A program made the translations under genes and the position numbers. 11,920 bases of DNA from positions 1-11,920 of the forward strand of contig CAJTLD010000081.1 in the NCBI GenBank assembly GCA_910577065.1. Direction: 5' to 3'. Positions 5,875-10,292 of the stretch are shown piece after piece (positions within the stretch are counted from its first letter, which is position 1; the number at the start of each line of letters is the position of its first letter). The notes beneath the pieces were generated by a model that worked only from the letters and a program-made list of their open reading frames with translations, was not told where the DNA came from and did no database searches. Origin of the DNA: an uncultured Lachnospiraceae bacterium. GTDB lineage: Bacteria > Bacillota > Clostridia > Lachnospirales > Lachnospiraceae.

Positions 5875-6634
5875 GCCCCCTCCCGCCCAGAGGCAGTTCC
5901 GTATAATACATATAAGACCAGCCTGTAACCTTGTTTACCCCAATGCGGATGCTGTCTTTGTCTATGTAATAGCCGGGCGTCGGTTTCGGCCCTTCCTTGA
6001 CGGCGCGTTCCATTGTGCGCCTTGTATACCTTTTCTGCTCATCCGGCTTTGGCCGCTTTAGGTTCCTTGAGGTTGAAAAGCTGTAATTTTCACCCGTAAT
6101 CGCTTCCAGGCCCTTCCCGCTTTTTTCTTCTGGCGGCAGCTTTGACATGTAATCGGCCAGCTTTCTATACTGCCCCTCCTCATACAGCGTCTTAAAATAA
6201 GGGTGACCATGCACCCAGTGCTTCGCTACCAAGATGTCCGTCCCTTCGATCCGGTTTAGCACCATGTGGATGTGGATCCCCCCTCTTTTTCCGATTTCTA
6301 TGACCTGCATCCATTTGAATGCGCAGTTTTTTTTCCCGTATGCCCATTTTATCCTCTTCCTGAATTTTTCAACGTCATGCTTTACTTCATCCATCTGCTT
6401 CCCCTTCCCGTTTTTATAGGTCAGCGTCAGCCAGTAATCCCCATACTTGAAATTCAGCCCGATTGTCCTGCGTAGTTTCTTTGCTTTGTTCATCCGGTTA
6501 TACAGTCTCATCTGTTCCGGCGTTGGCTTCGCCCTTTTCTGGCGTTTCTCTCCTTTCTTCCCAAAATTGCCCGCATATTTATATTCGTGCTCAATCCATC
6601 CACCGATCCGGTATACTTCGTGGTAAAACCCCAT
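5867..6634 (-). CDS. HUH-family rolling-circle replication (Rep) protein
   Basis: This 255-aa protein has the three HUH signatures in order. Motif 1 is WLTLTY (68-73). Motif 2 is GGIHIHMVL (118-126), with metal-binding H121 and H123. Motif 3 is ADYMSK (160-165), with the presumed nicking Tyr162 and Lys165. The NYSFSTSRNLKRP segment (184-196) after it recalls the Rep ORF2/G2P-like family of ssDNA phages and some Firmicutes prophages. Such enzymes nick one strand at an origin, stay linked to the 5' end and start rolling-circle replication. The N-terminus is very basic (residues 24-58). The ATG follows AGGAGG by 5 bases. Hairpins in the 153 bp upstream are origin candidates. No helicase is in view, so a host helicase or another phage gene would be needed. 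Confidence 0.8.
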   Translation of the reverse strand: MGFYHEVYRIGGWIEHEYKYAGNFGKKGEKRQKRAKPTPEQMRLYNRMNKAKKLRRTIGLNFKYGDYWLTLTYKNGKGKQMDEVKHDVEKFRKRIKWAYGKKNCAFKWMQVIEIGKRGGIHIHMVLNRIEGTDILVAKHWVHGHPYFKTLYEEGQYRKLADYMSKLPPEEKSGKGLEAITGENYSFSTSRNLKRPKPDEQKRYTRRTMERAVKEGPKPTPGYYIDKDSIRIGVNKVTGWSYMYYTELPLGGRGRE

Positions 6635-6787
6635 AATTTCCTCCTAACTTTAATAGCTGTAACAAGTTACAAAATGGGGCTAAAAGCCCCATAAACGCTT
6701 GATTTTTTGCCCCACCTGTGTTAAAATTAGGATATGTACTGCAAATACATACCTATAGTCCATACGGTTGGCCAGGCTGACCGTACG
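6635..6787. promoter_or_regulatory. Hairpin-rich intergenic region before rep: candidate origin or leader
   Basis: This 153-bp non-coding gap holds four inverted repeats: TGTAAC-AA-GTTACA (6658-6671), ATGGGGCT-AAA-AGCCCCAT (6674-6692), TATGTA-7-TACATA (6733-6751) and TACGGT-11-ACCGTA (6763-6785). A further perfect 9-bp palindrome lies just inside the neighbouring gene (6796-6815). No convincing sigma-A promoter is visible on the minus strand. HUH Rep proteins often act on hairpins close to their own gene, so this is a plausible nicking origin; an operator/terminator leader is the alternative. Confidence 0.45.
6674..6692 (-). terminator. Possible weak rho-independent terminator upstream of rep
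   Basis: An 8-bp perfect stem with a 3-base loop (ATGGGGCT-AAA-AGCCCCAT) is followed on the minus strand by TTTTG. The stem is strong but the U-run is short, so it may attenuate leftward transcription into rep rather than stop it. Confidence 0.35.
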
Positions 6788-7051
6788 TTACCCCTGGCCA
6801 TGCGCACGCATGGCCATTCTTTCCCTTCGGGCTCTTTCCAGTTCTTTTTCTAATTCCATGCTGCTGTCGCTTAAAAAATAGAACGTCCCGTCAATGTCCT
6901 TAAAATAGTGGTGCGTATCGTCCCGTTCCCGCCTGCTCCCTATGTACTCCGGATCCAAAGGCTGGTTATTTGCTCCGATGCTCCATGCTTCCCCAACGGC
7001 CCCTCCAAGTTCTTCCTTTGTCTTTAGCTGGACGCCATGCGCGGAAAGCAT
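6788..7051 (-). CDS. Hypothetical phage protein (87 aa)
   Basis: This is an unrecognised 87-aa protein. It has a helical start (KTKEELGGAVGEAW), a central aromatic-rich beta stretch (HHYFKDIDGTFYFL), and a highly charged helical tail (MELEKELERARRERMAMRA) that may form a coiled coil. The frame is open to an ATG at 7117 with a distant GGAGGAG. I prefer the ATG at 7051: it lies 10 bases after the stop of the upstream gene, has AGGTG before it and avoids a long overlap. Its last codons lie within a perfect palindrome (6796-6815). It is the last gene before the rep leader. Confidence 0.5.
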   Translation of the reverse strand: MLSAHGVQLKTKEELGGAVGEAWSIGANNQPLDPEYIGSRRERDDTHHYFKDIDGTFYFLSDSSMELEKELERARRERMAMRAHGQG

Positions 7052-7061
7052 GTGCTCACAC

Positions 7062-7457
7062 CTATTTTTTATGCTGTATCTCAAGTTCCCTCGCCCGTTC
7101 CATGATTTTTTGTACATAAACTTCCAACTCCTCCTTTCCGCCGCGCCCCTGCGCGCCTTCCATGCCGTAATAAGCCGCTAATGCCTCCCCAATGTCTTTG
7201 TATTCCCTGGACAGCCCCATCAGGGCTTGTCCCACCCCGTCCGGGTCTCCCTCTGGTTCCTGGCCTATGACTGCCATAATAAGTTCCGGGCAGATGTTAT
7301 ACTCCTCCCCCGCCTCCTCACAGCTTTTGGCATATCCCCGCTGCATTGCTGCCCCCGCAGAAACCTCGTTTACTTTTACCATGCAGGCAATTATGGCGGA
7401 AGCCATTGCGGCCATTGCCAGCCCGCCCAGCAATTCTTTTACAATTCTGTTTTTCAT
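7062..7457 (-). CDS. Membrane-anchored lytic-transglycosylase-like small protein
   Basis: This 131-aa protein has a basic N-terminus (MKNRIVK), then a hydrophobic segment of about 18 residues (9-27, ending IIACMV), consistent with a single membrane anchor or signal peptide; Cys25 might act as a lipobox-like residue but the context is poor. Residues 45-100 (EEYNICPELIMAVIGQE, then LSREYKDIGEALAAYYG) resemble the start of soluble lytic transglycosylase (SLT/lysozyme-like) domains, with E67 where the catalytic Glu would be. The domain is much shorter than an active SLT domain (about 110-150 aa), so it may be a degenerate or non-catalytic cell-wall protein. The start was placed after AAAGGGAA; the longer reading from 7481 has no binding site. 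Confidence 0.5.
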   Translation of the reverse strand: MKNRIVKELLGGLAMAAMASAIIACMVKVNEVSAGAAMQRGYAKSCEEAGEEYNICPELIMAVIGQEPEGDPDGVGQALMGLSREYKDIGEALAAYYGMEGAQGRGGKEELEVYVQKIMERARELEIQHKK

Positions 7458-7618
7458 ACCATTCCCTTTCCCCATCCGCATAAAACGGGCGGCGGCGTTT
7501 TAGGAAGATCTATTTCTGTAAAGAGGAGAAAATCATGTGGTTTTACCTGTTATCCCGCCGCCACCTTTTTTATACGGATGGTCTGTATTCTTTTTTATGC
7601 TTGTCCAATGGTTACCGC

Positions 7619-7783
7619 TTACGCGGTAATTACTTCACCCCCAAGGCCTTTTTCAATAAGCTGCCTGCAGAGTTTCTTTTTTATTTCTTCCCTTTCTTCC
7701 TCTTCCATGTCGTCCATGTTGATTGGTTCCCCGCCCTCTATGGATACATAAAAAGAGTATGTCATCTTCTTTCCCCTGCTCAT
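7619..7783 (-). CDS. Small acidic hypothetical protein (54 aa)
   Basis: This 54-aa protein starts MSRGKKMTYSFYV. A short beta segment (TYSFYVSIEGG) is followed by an acidic run (DDMEEEEREEIKKK) and a helical C-terminus (LCRQLIEKGLG). It resembles small phage accessory proteins with a 'YxFxVxIxGxxI' strand, function unknown. The ATG lies 4 bases after AAGGAGG; the longer frame to 7969 has no such site. It is the first gene of the leftward train after the XRE cassettes. The 161 bp between it and the next gene hold a TTACCGC-TTAC-GCGGTAA hairpin at 7612-7629 but no further credible ORF. The 131 bp upstream hold GCAAAA-CAATA-TTTTGC (7880-7896), a possible operator. Confidence 0.6.
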   Translation of the reverse strand: MSRGKKMTYSFYVSIEGGEPINMDDMEEEEREEIKKKLCRQLIEKGLGGEVITA

Positions 7784-7914
7784 ACGTCCTCCTTCTTCTC
7801 TTTCCTTATTTCTTATATTCCAAATGCCTGGCCATGTTTCCAGTATCCTTATATCTTGTTCTTTCCATATTGCTTTTGTGCAAAACAATATTTTGCCTGC
7901 GGTTTTTACTAAAA

Positions 7915-8160
7915 TTACTTTTGATGGATCGCACATGAATCTTTTTTCCCGGCTTGCATCGGATGACACTTTGCCTGCATCCTCAATTTGCGTTGATGGA
8001 TCTTAAATAAATCTTCCAGGGCATCCCAATTTGAAATACTGCCAAGTAACTCACCGCTTTCTATCCTCTGATAACTTCTTACCGTTATTCCAAGGTATTC
8101 CGCTACTTGCTTCTGTGTCATGCCCGCCCTCTGGCGGGCTTCTTTTAGGTTTTTTCTCAT
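7915..8160 (-). CDS. Small XRE-family HTH regulator, copy A
   Basis: This 81-aa protein has an N-terminal Cro/CI-type helix-turn-helix at about residues 3-45 (LKEARQRAGMTQKQVAEYLGI...SYQRIESGE) and an SISNWDALEDLFKIHQRKL helix shared with copies B and C. After residue 59 the tail (MQAKCHPMQAGKK...) differs from the siblings and looks replaced. It overlaps the upstream 76-aa gene by 4 bp (ATGA), so the two form an operon from the divergent promoter near 8436-8464. The paralogues at 8704-8895 and 9412-9639 and the fragment at 10276-10377 share the same first 16-20 residues. It probably binds the ACGT-core operators nearby, by analogy with XRE autoregulators; no effector domain is visible. Confidence 0.8.
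   Translation of the reverse strand: MRKNLKEARQRAGMTQKQVAEYLGITVRSYQRIESGELLGSISNWDALEDLFKIHQRKLRMQAKCHPMQAGKKDSCAIHQK
8122..8157 (+). terminator. Rho-independent terminator inside XRE copy A 5' end
   Basis: GCCCGCC-CTCT-GGCGGGC (8122-8139) is followed by TTCTTTTAGGTTTTTTC. Read rightward it is a strong hairpin plus T-run; read leftward it encodes the EARQRAG start of the XRE gene. No clear rightward gene lies to its left here, so its use at this copy is uncertain. Confidence 0.5.
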
Positions 8161-8387
8161 GTCTTTTTCTTCCTGTAATCTTTAAAAATGCATTCCGTTA
8201 ATTCCTTTAGTTCCTCTGCCAGTTCATTTGTCATGATTCCAAGAAGGGTGAATGCCCATTCAAAGTCTGATTTTTCTTCTATTTCCTGGCAAAATATGGA
8301 TATGTATAGTGCTCCCTGCAGACTGTTTGTCATTTTTGCTTTCGTCTGCAATTCTTCGATTTTGTGCGCGACTTCCCTTTTTGACAT
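8157..8387 (-). CDS. Uncharacterised 76-aa helical protein, copy 1
   Basis: This 76-aa protein (MSKREVAHKIEELQTKAKM...) appears entirely helical. A basic first helix is followed by a hydrophobic ALYISIFCQEI stretch, then FEWAFTLLGIMTNELAEELKELTE and a Lys-rich tail. I do not recognise the family. The ATG is preceded by GGGAGGTGG at 6-7 bases; the stop overlaps the XRE start (ATGA). It lies first in a two-gene leftward operon behind a good promoter. The second copy (8892-9122) differs by only two residues while seven of nine nucleotide differences are silent, so the product has probably been under selection. Always upstream of, and coupled to, a small HTH gene, it may be an antitoxin-like or repressor-modulating partner; this is inference. 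Confidence 0.7.
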   Translation of the reverse strand: MSKREVAHKIEELQTKAKMTNSLQGALYISIFCQEIEEKSDFEWAFTLLGIMTNELAEELKELTECIFKDYRKKKT

Positions 8388-8435
8388 TGAATCCACCTCC
8401 CTGTTACGTGCGTTTCGCACCTTATATTTATTTAT

Positions 8436-8464
8436 AATATACAGTACAATTTGCACGTAGTCAA
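8436..8464 (-). promoter_or_regulatory. Leftward promoter of cassette 1
   Basis: On the minus strand, -35 TTGACT (8459-8464) and -10 TATATT (8436-8441) are separated by exactly 17 bp. Operator O1 (8444-8460) covers the spacer, so a bound repressor would block it. It should drive the 76-aa gene and XRE copy A. Confidence 0.75.
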
Positions 8465-8492
8465 GTATTTTTTATGTACATTTTGCACGTAG
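8444..8492. promoter_or_regulatory. Paired operators of cassette 1
   Basis: Two 17-bp near-identical sites, GTACAATTTGCACGTAG (8444-8460) and GTACATTTTGCACGTAG (8476-8492), lie 32 bp apart on the same strand, about three helical turns. Each is an imperfect dyad (GTACAA-T-TTGCAC). An inverted ACGTGC element occurs at 8406-8411. They span both divergent promoters and are the likely targets of one or both XRE proteins. Confidence 0.65.
8451..8478 (+). promoter_or_regulatory. Rightward promoter of cassette 1
   Basis: -35 TTGCAC (8451-8456) and -10 TATGTA (8473-8478) have a 16-bp spacer. The -35 lies inside the first operator and the -10 touches the second, as in lambdoid-type switches. It would drive the rightward XRE gene 30 bp downstream. 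Confidence 0.5.
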
Positions 8493-8507
8493 CAAAAGGA
8501 GGATATT

Positions 8508-8744
8508 ATGTTTAACAAACGTCTTCGTGAAATGCGTATGAAACGTGGTTTCACCCAACAGCAATTAGCCGATTCCGTTGATATCGCCTTGCGTACTTAT
8601 CAATGTTATGAAACAGGAACCCGTACACCCTGTTATGATTTGCTTATTCGCATCGCCAATATTTTAGATGTTTCCCTTGATTACCTCATGGGACGGGATG
8701 AGTTCATGAAAGTTCACGCAATATCCTTTGATGAATACCTGTGA
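8508..8744 (+). CDS. XRE/Cro-CI-type repressor, cassette 1
   Basis: This 78-aa HTH protein has an N-terminal five-helix domain at residues 3-60: LREMRMKRGFTQQQLADSVDIALRT (split) with the turn at about 17-37, then YECYE-type YQCYETGTRTP, and DLLIRIANILDVSLDYLMGRD, the classic ending of HTH_3 domains. A short FMKVHAISFDEYL tail follows. AAAGGAGG lies 6-7 bases before the ATG. It is transcribed away from the 76-aa/XRE-A operon and shares its operators, so a mutual switch is likely. The last 41 bp overlap the 3' end of the leftward XRE copy B. It is only distantly similar to the cassette 2 repressor, unlike the nearly identical 76-aa genes. Confidence 0.85.
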   Translation: MFNKRLREMRMKRGFTQQQLADSVDIALRTYQCYETGTRTPCYDLLIRIANILDVSLDYLMGRDEFMKVHAISFDEYL

Positions 8745-8895
8745 TATCTTCCAATGTATCCCAAATAGTAAAATCCCCTGTACGATCCCCTGTTTCTATA
8801 TTCTGGTAATACCTGATACTAATTTCTAATCTATCTGCCATCTGTTGTTGCGTTATGCCCGCCCTCTGGCGGGCTTCTTTTAGGTTTTTTCTCAT
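8704..8895 (-). CDS. Small XRE-family HTH regulator, copy B
   Basis: This 63-aa protein is a short sibling of copies A and C. Residues 1-18 (MRKNLKEARQRAGITQQQ) are almost identical to copy A. The HTH continues through ADRLEISIRYYQNIETGDRTG, and the protein ends just after the shared IHQRILREL helix. The ATG overlaps the stop of the upstream 76-aa gene by 4 bp. Its 3' end overlaps the convergent rightward repressor by 41 bp, so the two C-termini are written on opposite strands of the same DNA. Divergence from copy A is concentrated after the first ~18 codons, where the near-identical 284-bp repeat ends. It is likely an autoregulator or Cro-like partner. Confidence 0.8.
   Translation of the reverse strand: MRKNLKEARQRAGITQQQMADRLEISIRYYQNIETGDRTGDFTIWDTLEDITGIHQRILRELS
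8857..8891 (+). terminator. Rho-independent terminator inside XRE copy B 5' end
   Basis: GCCCGCC-CTCT-GGCGGGC (8857-8874) is followed by TTCTTTTAGGTTTTTT. It lies 113 bp after the stop of the rightward cassette 1 repressor, with no other gene on that strand between, so it is the natural end of that transcript. Confidence 0.7.
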
Positions 8896-9122
8896 GTCTT
8901 TTTCTTCTTATAATCCTTAAAAATGCATTCCGCTAATTCCTTTAGTTCCTCTGCCAGTTCATTTGTCATGATTCCAAGCAGGGTGAATGCCCATTCAAAG
9001 TCTGATTTCTCTTCTATTTCCTGACAGAATATGGATATGTATAGTGCTCCCTGCAGGCTGTTTGTCATTTTTGCTTTCGTCTGCAATTCTTCGATTTTGT
9101 GCGCGACTTCCCTTTTTGACAT
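8892..9122 (-). CDS. Uncharacterised 76-aa helical protein, copy 2
   Basis: This protein is identical to copy 1 except for Ala instead of Thr near residue 64 and Lys instead of Arg at residue 72. It has the same ATG start, here behind a textbook AAGGAGGTG with a 6-base spacer; a GTG nine bases earlier is in frame but sits inside that site. The stop overlaps the XRE copy B start (ATGA). It is driven by the near-consensus promoter at 9208-9236. Keeping two almost identical copies next to two quite different repressors suggests that the 76-aa product serves a common function while the DNA-binding partners have changed specificity. Confidence 0.7.
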   Translation of the reverse strand: MSKREVAHKIEELQTKAKMTNSLQGALYISIFCQEIEEKSDFEWAFTLLGIMTNELAEELKELAECIFKDYKKKKT

Positions 9123-9181
9123 TGAATCCACCTCCTTAATTATGATAAAATGAAGTATTACTACACTGTTCTATCTGCATT

Positions 9182-9231
9182 ACGTAGCTTAACTACGTTT
9201 TAATGCCATTATATACGTAGTTAAGCTACGT
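9182..9231. promoter_or_regulatory. Twin palindromic operators of cassette 2
   Basis: Two perfect 6-bp-arm dyads, ACGTAG-CTTAA-CTACGT (9182-9198) and ACGTAG-TTAAG-CTACGT (9215-9231), have centres 33 bp apart. The second is the exact reverse complement of the first. The spacing of about three turns would put two repressor dimers on the same face of the helix. Confidence 0.85.
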
Positions 9232-9236
9232 GTCAA
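9208..9236 (-). promoter_or_regulatory. Consensus sigma-A promoter with operator as its spacer
   Basis: On the minus strand TTGACA (9231-9236), a 17-bp spacer and TATAAT (9208-9213) match consensus at every position. The spacer is essentially the second operator dyad, so a bound repressor would exclude RNA polymerase. It drives the 76-aa gene copy 2 and XRE copy B. Confidence 0.9.
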
Positions 9237-9255
9237 CATTTTTTTAGGAGGATAT

Positions 9256-9456
9256 ATGAATTTCAATGAACAATTAAAAAACGAAAGAAAGTCTCACAAT
9301 TTCACTCAACAATATGTTGCAAATGAAATCGGTGTGTCATTGCGCGCCTATCAGCAATACGAACAGGGATTATATGAACCCAATATTGAAAAATTAATTA
9401 AATTAGCTGATTTATTTGGAATTACTGTCGATCTTCTTATTTGCCATGGGGAATAA
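9256..9456 (+). CDS. XRE/Cro-CI-type repressor, cassette 2
   Basis: This 66-aa compact HTH protein runs LKNERKSHNFTQQYVANEI (residues 7-25), then GVSLRAYQQYEQGLYEPNIEKL (split) with the YxxYExG signature, and LIKLADLFGITVDLLI as the closing helices. It is essentially a bare HTH_3 domain. AGGAGG lies 5-6 bases before the ATG. It is divergent from the leftward operon and shares the twin ACGTAG dyads, so it is the prime candidate to bind them. A weak rightward promoter (TTAACT-17-TATACG from 9189) is possible. The last 45 bp overlap the convergent XRE copy C. Sequence similarity to the cassette 1 repressor is limited to family positions. Confidence 0.85.
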   Translation: MNFNEQLKNERKSHNFTQQYVANEIGVSLRAYQQYEQGLYEPNIEKLIKLADLFGITVDLLICHGE

Positions 9457-9639
9457 TTCCCTTAATTTGCGTTGATGGATATTGAATAAATCTTCCAAAT
9501 TATCCCAGTGTTCTATTTTCCCTTGATATTCGCCAGCTTCAATTTGTTGGTAGGCTCTAACTGTGATTCCCAAATACTCTGCCATCTGCTGTTGCGTCAT
9601 GCCCGCTTTCTGGCGGGCTTCTTTTAGGTTTTTTCTCAT
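9412..9639 (-). CDS. Small XRE-family HTH regulator, copy C
   Basis: This 75-aa protein has an MRKNLKEARQKAGMTQQQMAEYLGI opening (split at residue 16), AYQQIEAGEYQG, and the family's WDNLEDLFNIHQRKLREL helix at about 46-62, then a short basic/polar tail. It lacks the 76-aa partner gene found before copies A and B; instead hicA starts divergently only 64 bp away. GAGGG lies upstream of the ATG at 9-10 bases. The 3' end overlaps the cassette 2 repressor by 45 bp. It could regulate the hicA promoter, whose spacer carries two ATACGTG elements resembling the other cassettes' operators. Confidence 0.8.
   Translation of the reverse strand: MRKNLKEARQKAGMTQQQMAEYLGITVRAYQQIEAGEYQGKIEHWDNLEDLFNIHQRKLRELFPMANKKIDSNSK
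9601..9636 (+). terminator. Rho-independent terminator inside XRE copy C 5' end
   Basis: GCCCGC-TTTCTG-GCGGGC (9601-9618) is followed by TTCTTTTAGGTTTTTT. It lies 144 bp after the stop of the cassette 2 repressor and is the only terminator seen for that transcript. Confidence 0.7.
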
Positions 9640-9653
9640 TTTTATAAACCCTC

Positions 9654-9682
9654 TTTACAATACGTGTTATACGTGCTATACT
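9654..9682 (+). promoter_or_regulatory. hicAB promoter with repeated ATACGTG in the spacer
   Basis: -35 TTTACA (9654-9659), a 17-bp spacer and -10 TATACT (9677-9682) form a good sigma-A promoter 21 bp before hicA. The spacer contains ATACGTG twice (9660-9666 and 9669-9675, nine-base period), a likely site for autorepression by HicB or for the adjacent XRE protein. Confidence 0.8.
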
Positions 9683-9703
9683 ATTTTTGTAAGGAGGTGG
9701 AAC

Positions 9704-9880
9704 ATGAAAGACAAAGACTTATTAAAACTTTTGAAGAAAAATGGTTGGAACGTAGTCAGAATCAACGGTAGCCATCATGTTCTTCAAAAAGATGGGAAAA
9801 CTACAGTGGTTCCCCTGCATGGCAAAGATGTTCCTACTGGCTTACTCAATAGTATTCTTAAGGAGACAGGGCTTAAATAG
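9704..9880 (+). CDS. hicA: HicA-family mRNA interferase toxin
   Basis: This 58-aa toxin has a double-stranded-RNA-binding-like fold. KDLLKLLKKNGWNVVRINGSHHVL (split; residues 4-27) ends in the GSHH motif whose histidine (H24) is catalytic in HicA proteins, followed by TTVVPLHGKDVPTGLLNSILKE, the typical 'VPxHxxxxxxxGxLxxILK' ending. Length and motif order are normal and nothing is broken. HicA cleaves mRNAs and arrests growth unless bound by HicB. AAGGAGGTGG precedes the ATG. hicB starts 34 bp downstream on the same transcript. It occupies the position held by XRE repressors in cassettes 1 and 2. Confidence 0.92.
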   Translation: MKDKDLLKLLKKNGWNVVRINGSHHVLQKDGKTTVVPLHGKDVPTGLLNSILKETGLK

Positions 9881-9914
9881 CCCTTCTCTCCGCAAATCAC
9901 AAGGAGGTATGTTT

Positions 9915-10292
9915 ATGTTATTTGTATATCCCGCTATCTTCCACAAAGAAGATGATGCATATTGGGTTGAATTTCCTGATTTAGAGGGCTGCCACACTTT
10001 CGGCAGTTCCATCAACGAAACCATGGAAGCGGCACAGGAAGCTTTATCCGCTTATCTTCTCACCCTGTTGGAGCAGGAAAAAGCGATTGCCCCTCCCTCC
10101 GATATTTCTGCCTATCATGCGGATGACGGTTTTTCCTCCCTTGTATCCTGCAATATTAACCAGTACAAGGATACAAAGGCAGTAAAAAAGACTTTAACCA
10201 TTCCGTCGTGGCTTAATGACCGCGCTGTTTCTATGGGAATAAACTTTTCACAAGTATTGCAGGAAGCGCTTCTCTCTAAAATACAGGTATAG
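9915..10292 (+). CDS. hicB: HicB-family antitoxin
   Basis: This 125-aa protein has the usual two domains. Residues 1-60 form the partial RNase H-like HicB fold (YPAIFHKEDDAYWVEFPDLEG, split, then CHTFGSSINETMEAAQEAL), which wraps and inhibits HicA. Residues 90-123 (KKTLTIPSWLNDRAV...FSQVLQEAL) look like a ribbon-helix-helix DNA-binding domain for autorepression. The ATG at 9915 lies 7 bases after AAGGAGG; an in-frame ATG at 9909 abuts that site too closely. The stop lies within the open frame of a broken leftward XRE gene, and homology to the other XRE copies resumes about 16 bp further on. The transcript probably ends at the hairpin at 10336-10369. Confidence 0.92.
   Translation: MLFVYPAIFHKEDDAYWVEFPDLEGCHTFGSSINETMEAAQEALSAYLLTLLEQEKAIAPPSDISAYHADDGFSSLVSCNINQYKDTKAVKKTLTIPSWLNDRAVSMGINFSQVLQEALLSKIQV

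Larger units (their letters stand above)
8117..8400. repeat. 284-bp direct repeat, copy 1
   Basis: Bases 8117-8400 align without gaps to 8852-9135 (offset 735) with ten mismatches that I could count, about 96% identity. The repeat covers the 5' end of the leftward XRE gene, the whole 76-aa gene and its ribosome binding site, and stops at the divergent operator region, where the two cassettes differ completely. Confidence 0.9.
8852..9135. repeat. 284-bp direct repeat, copy 2
   Basis: This is the second copy of 8117-8400, with ten mismatches and no gaps. Its right border coincides with the end of the ribosome binding site of the 76-aa gene; beyond it the operators are unrelated apart from the ACGTA core. 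Confidence 0.9.

Noticed and set aside
7535..7912. Plus-strand 125-aa ORF preceded by AAAGAGGAG
   Set aside because: The site is attractive, and the position left of XRE copy A would fit the cassette pattern. But the protein is an aromatic-rich antisense of the 54-aa gene with no HTH or toxin motif, and no promoter is seen.
8157..8456. 99-codon reading of the 76-aa gene, copy 1
   Set aside because: The extra codons cross the operator and -10 region of its own promoter and are absent from copy 2.
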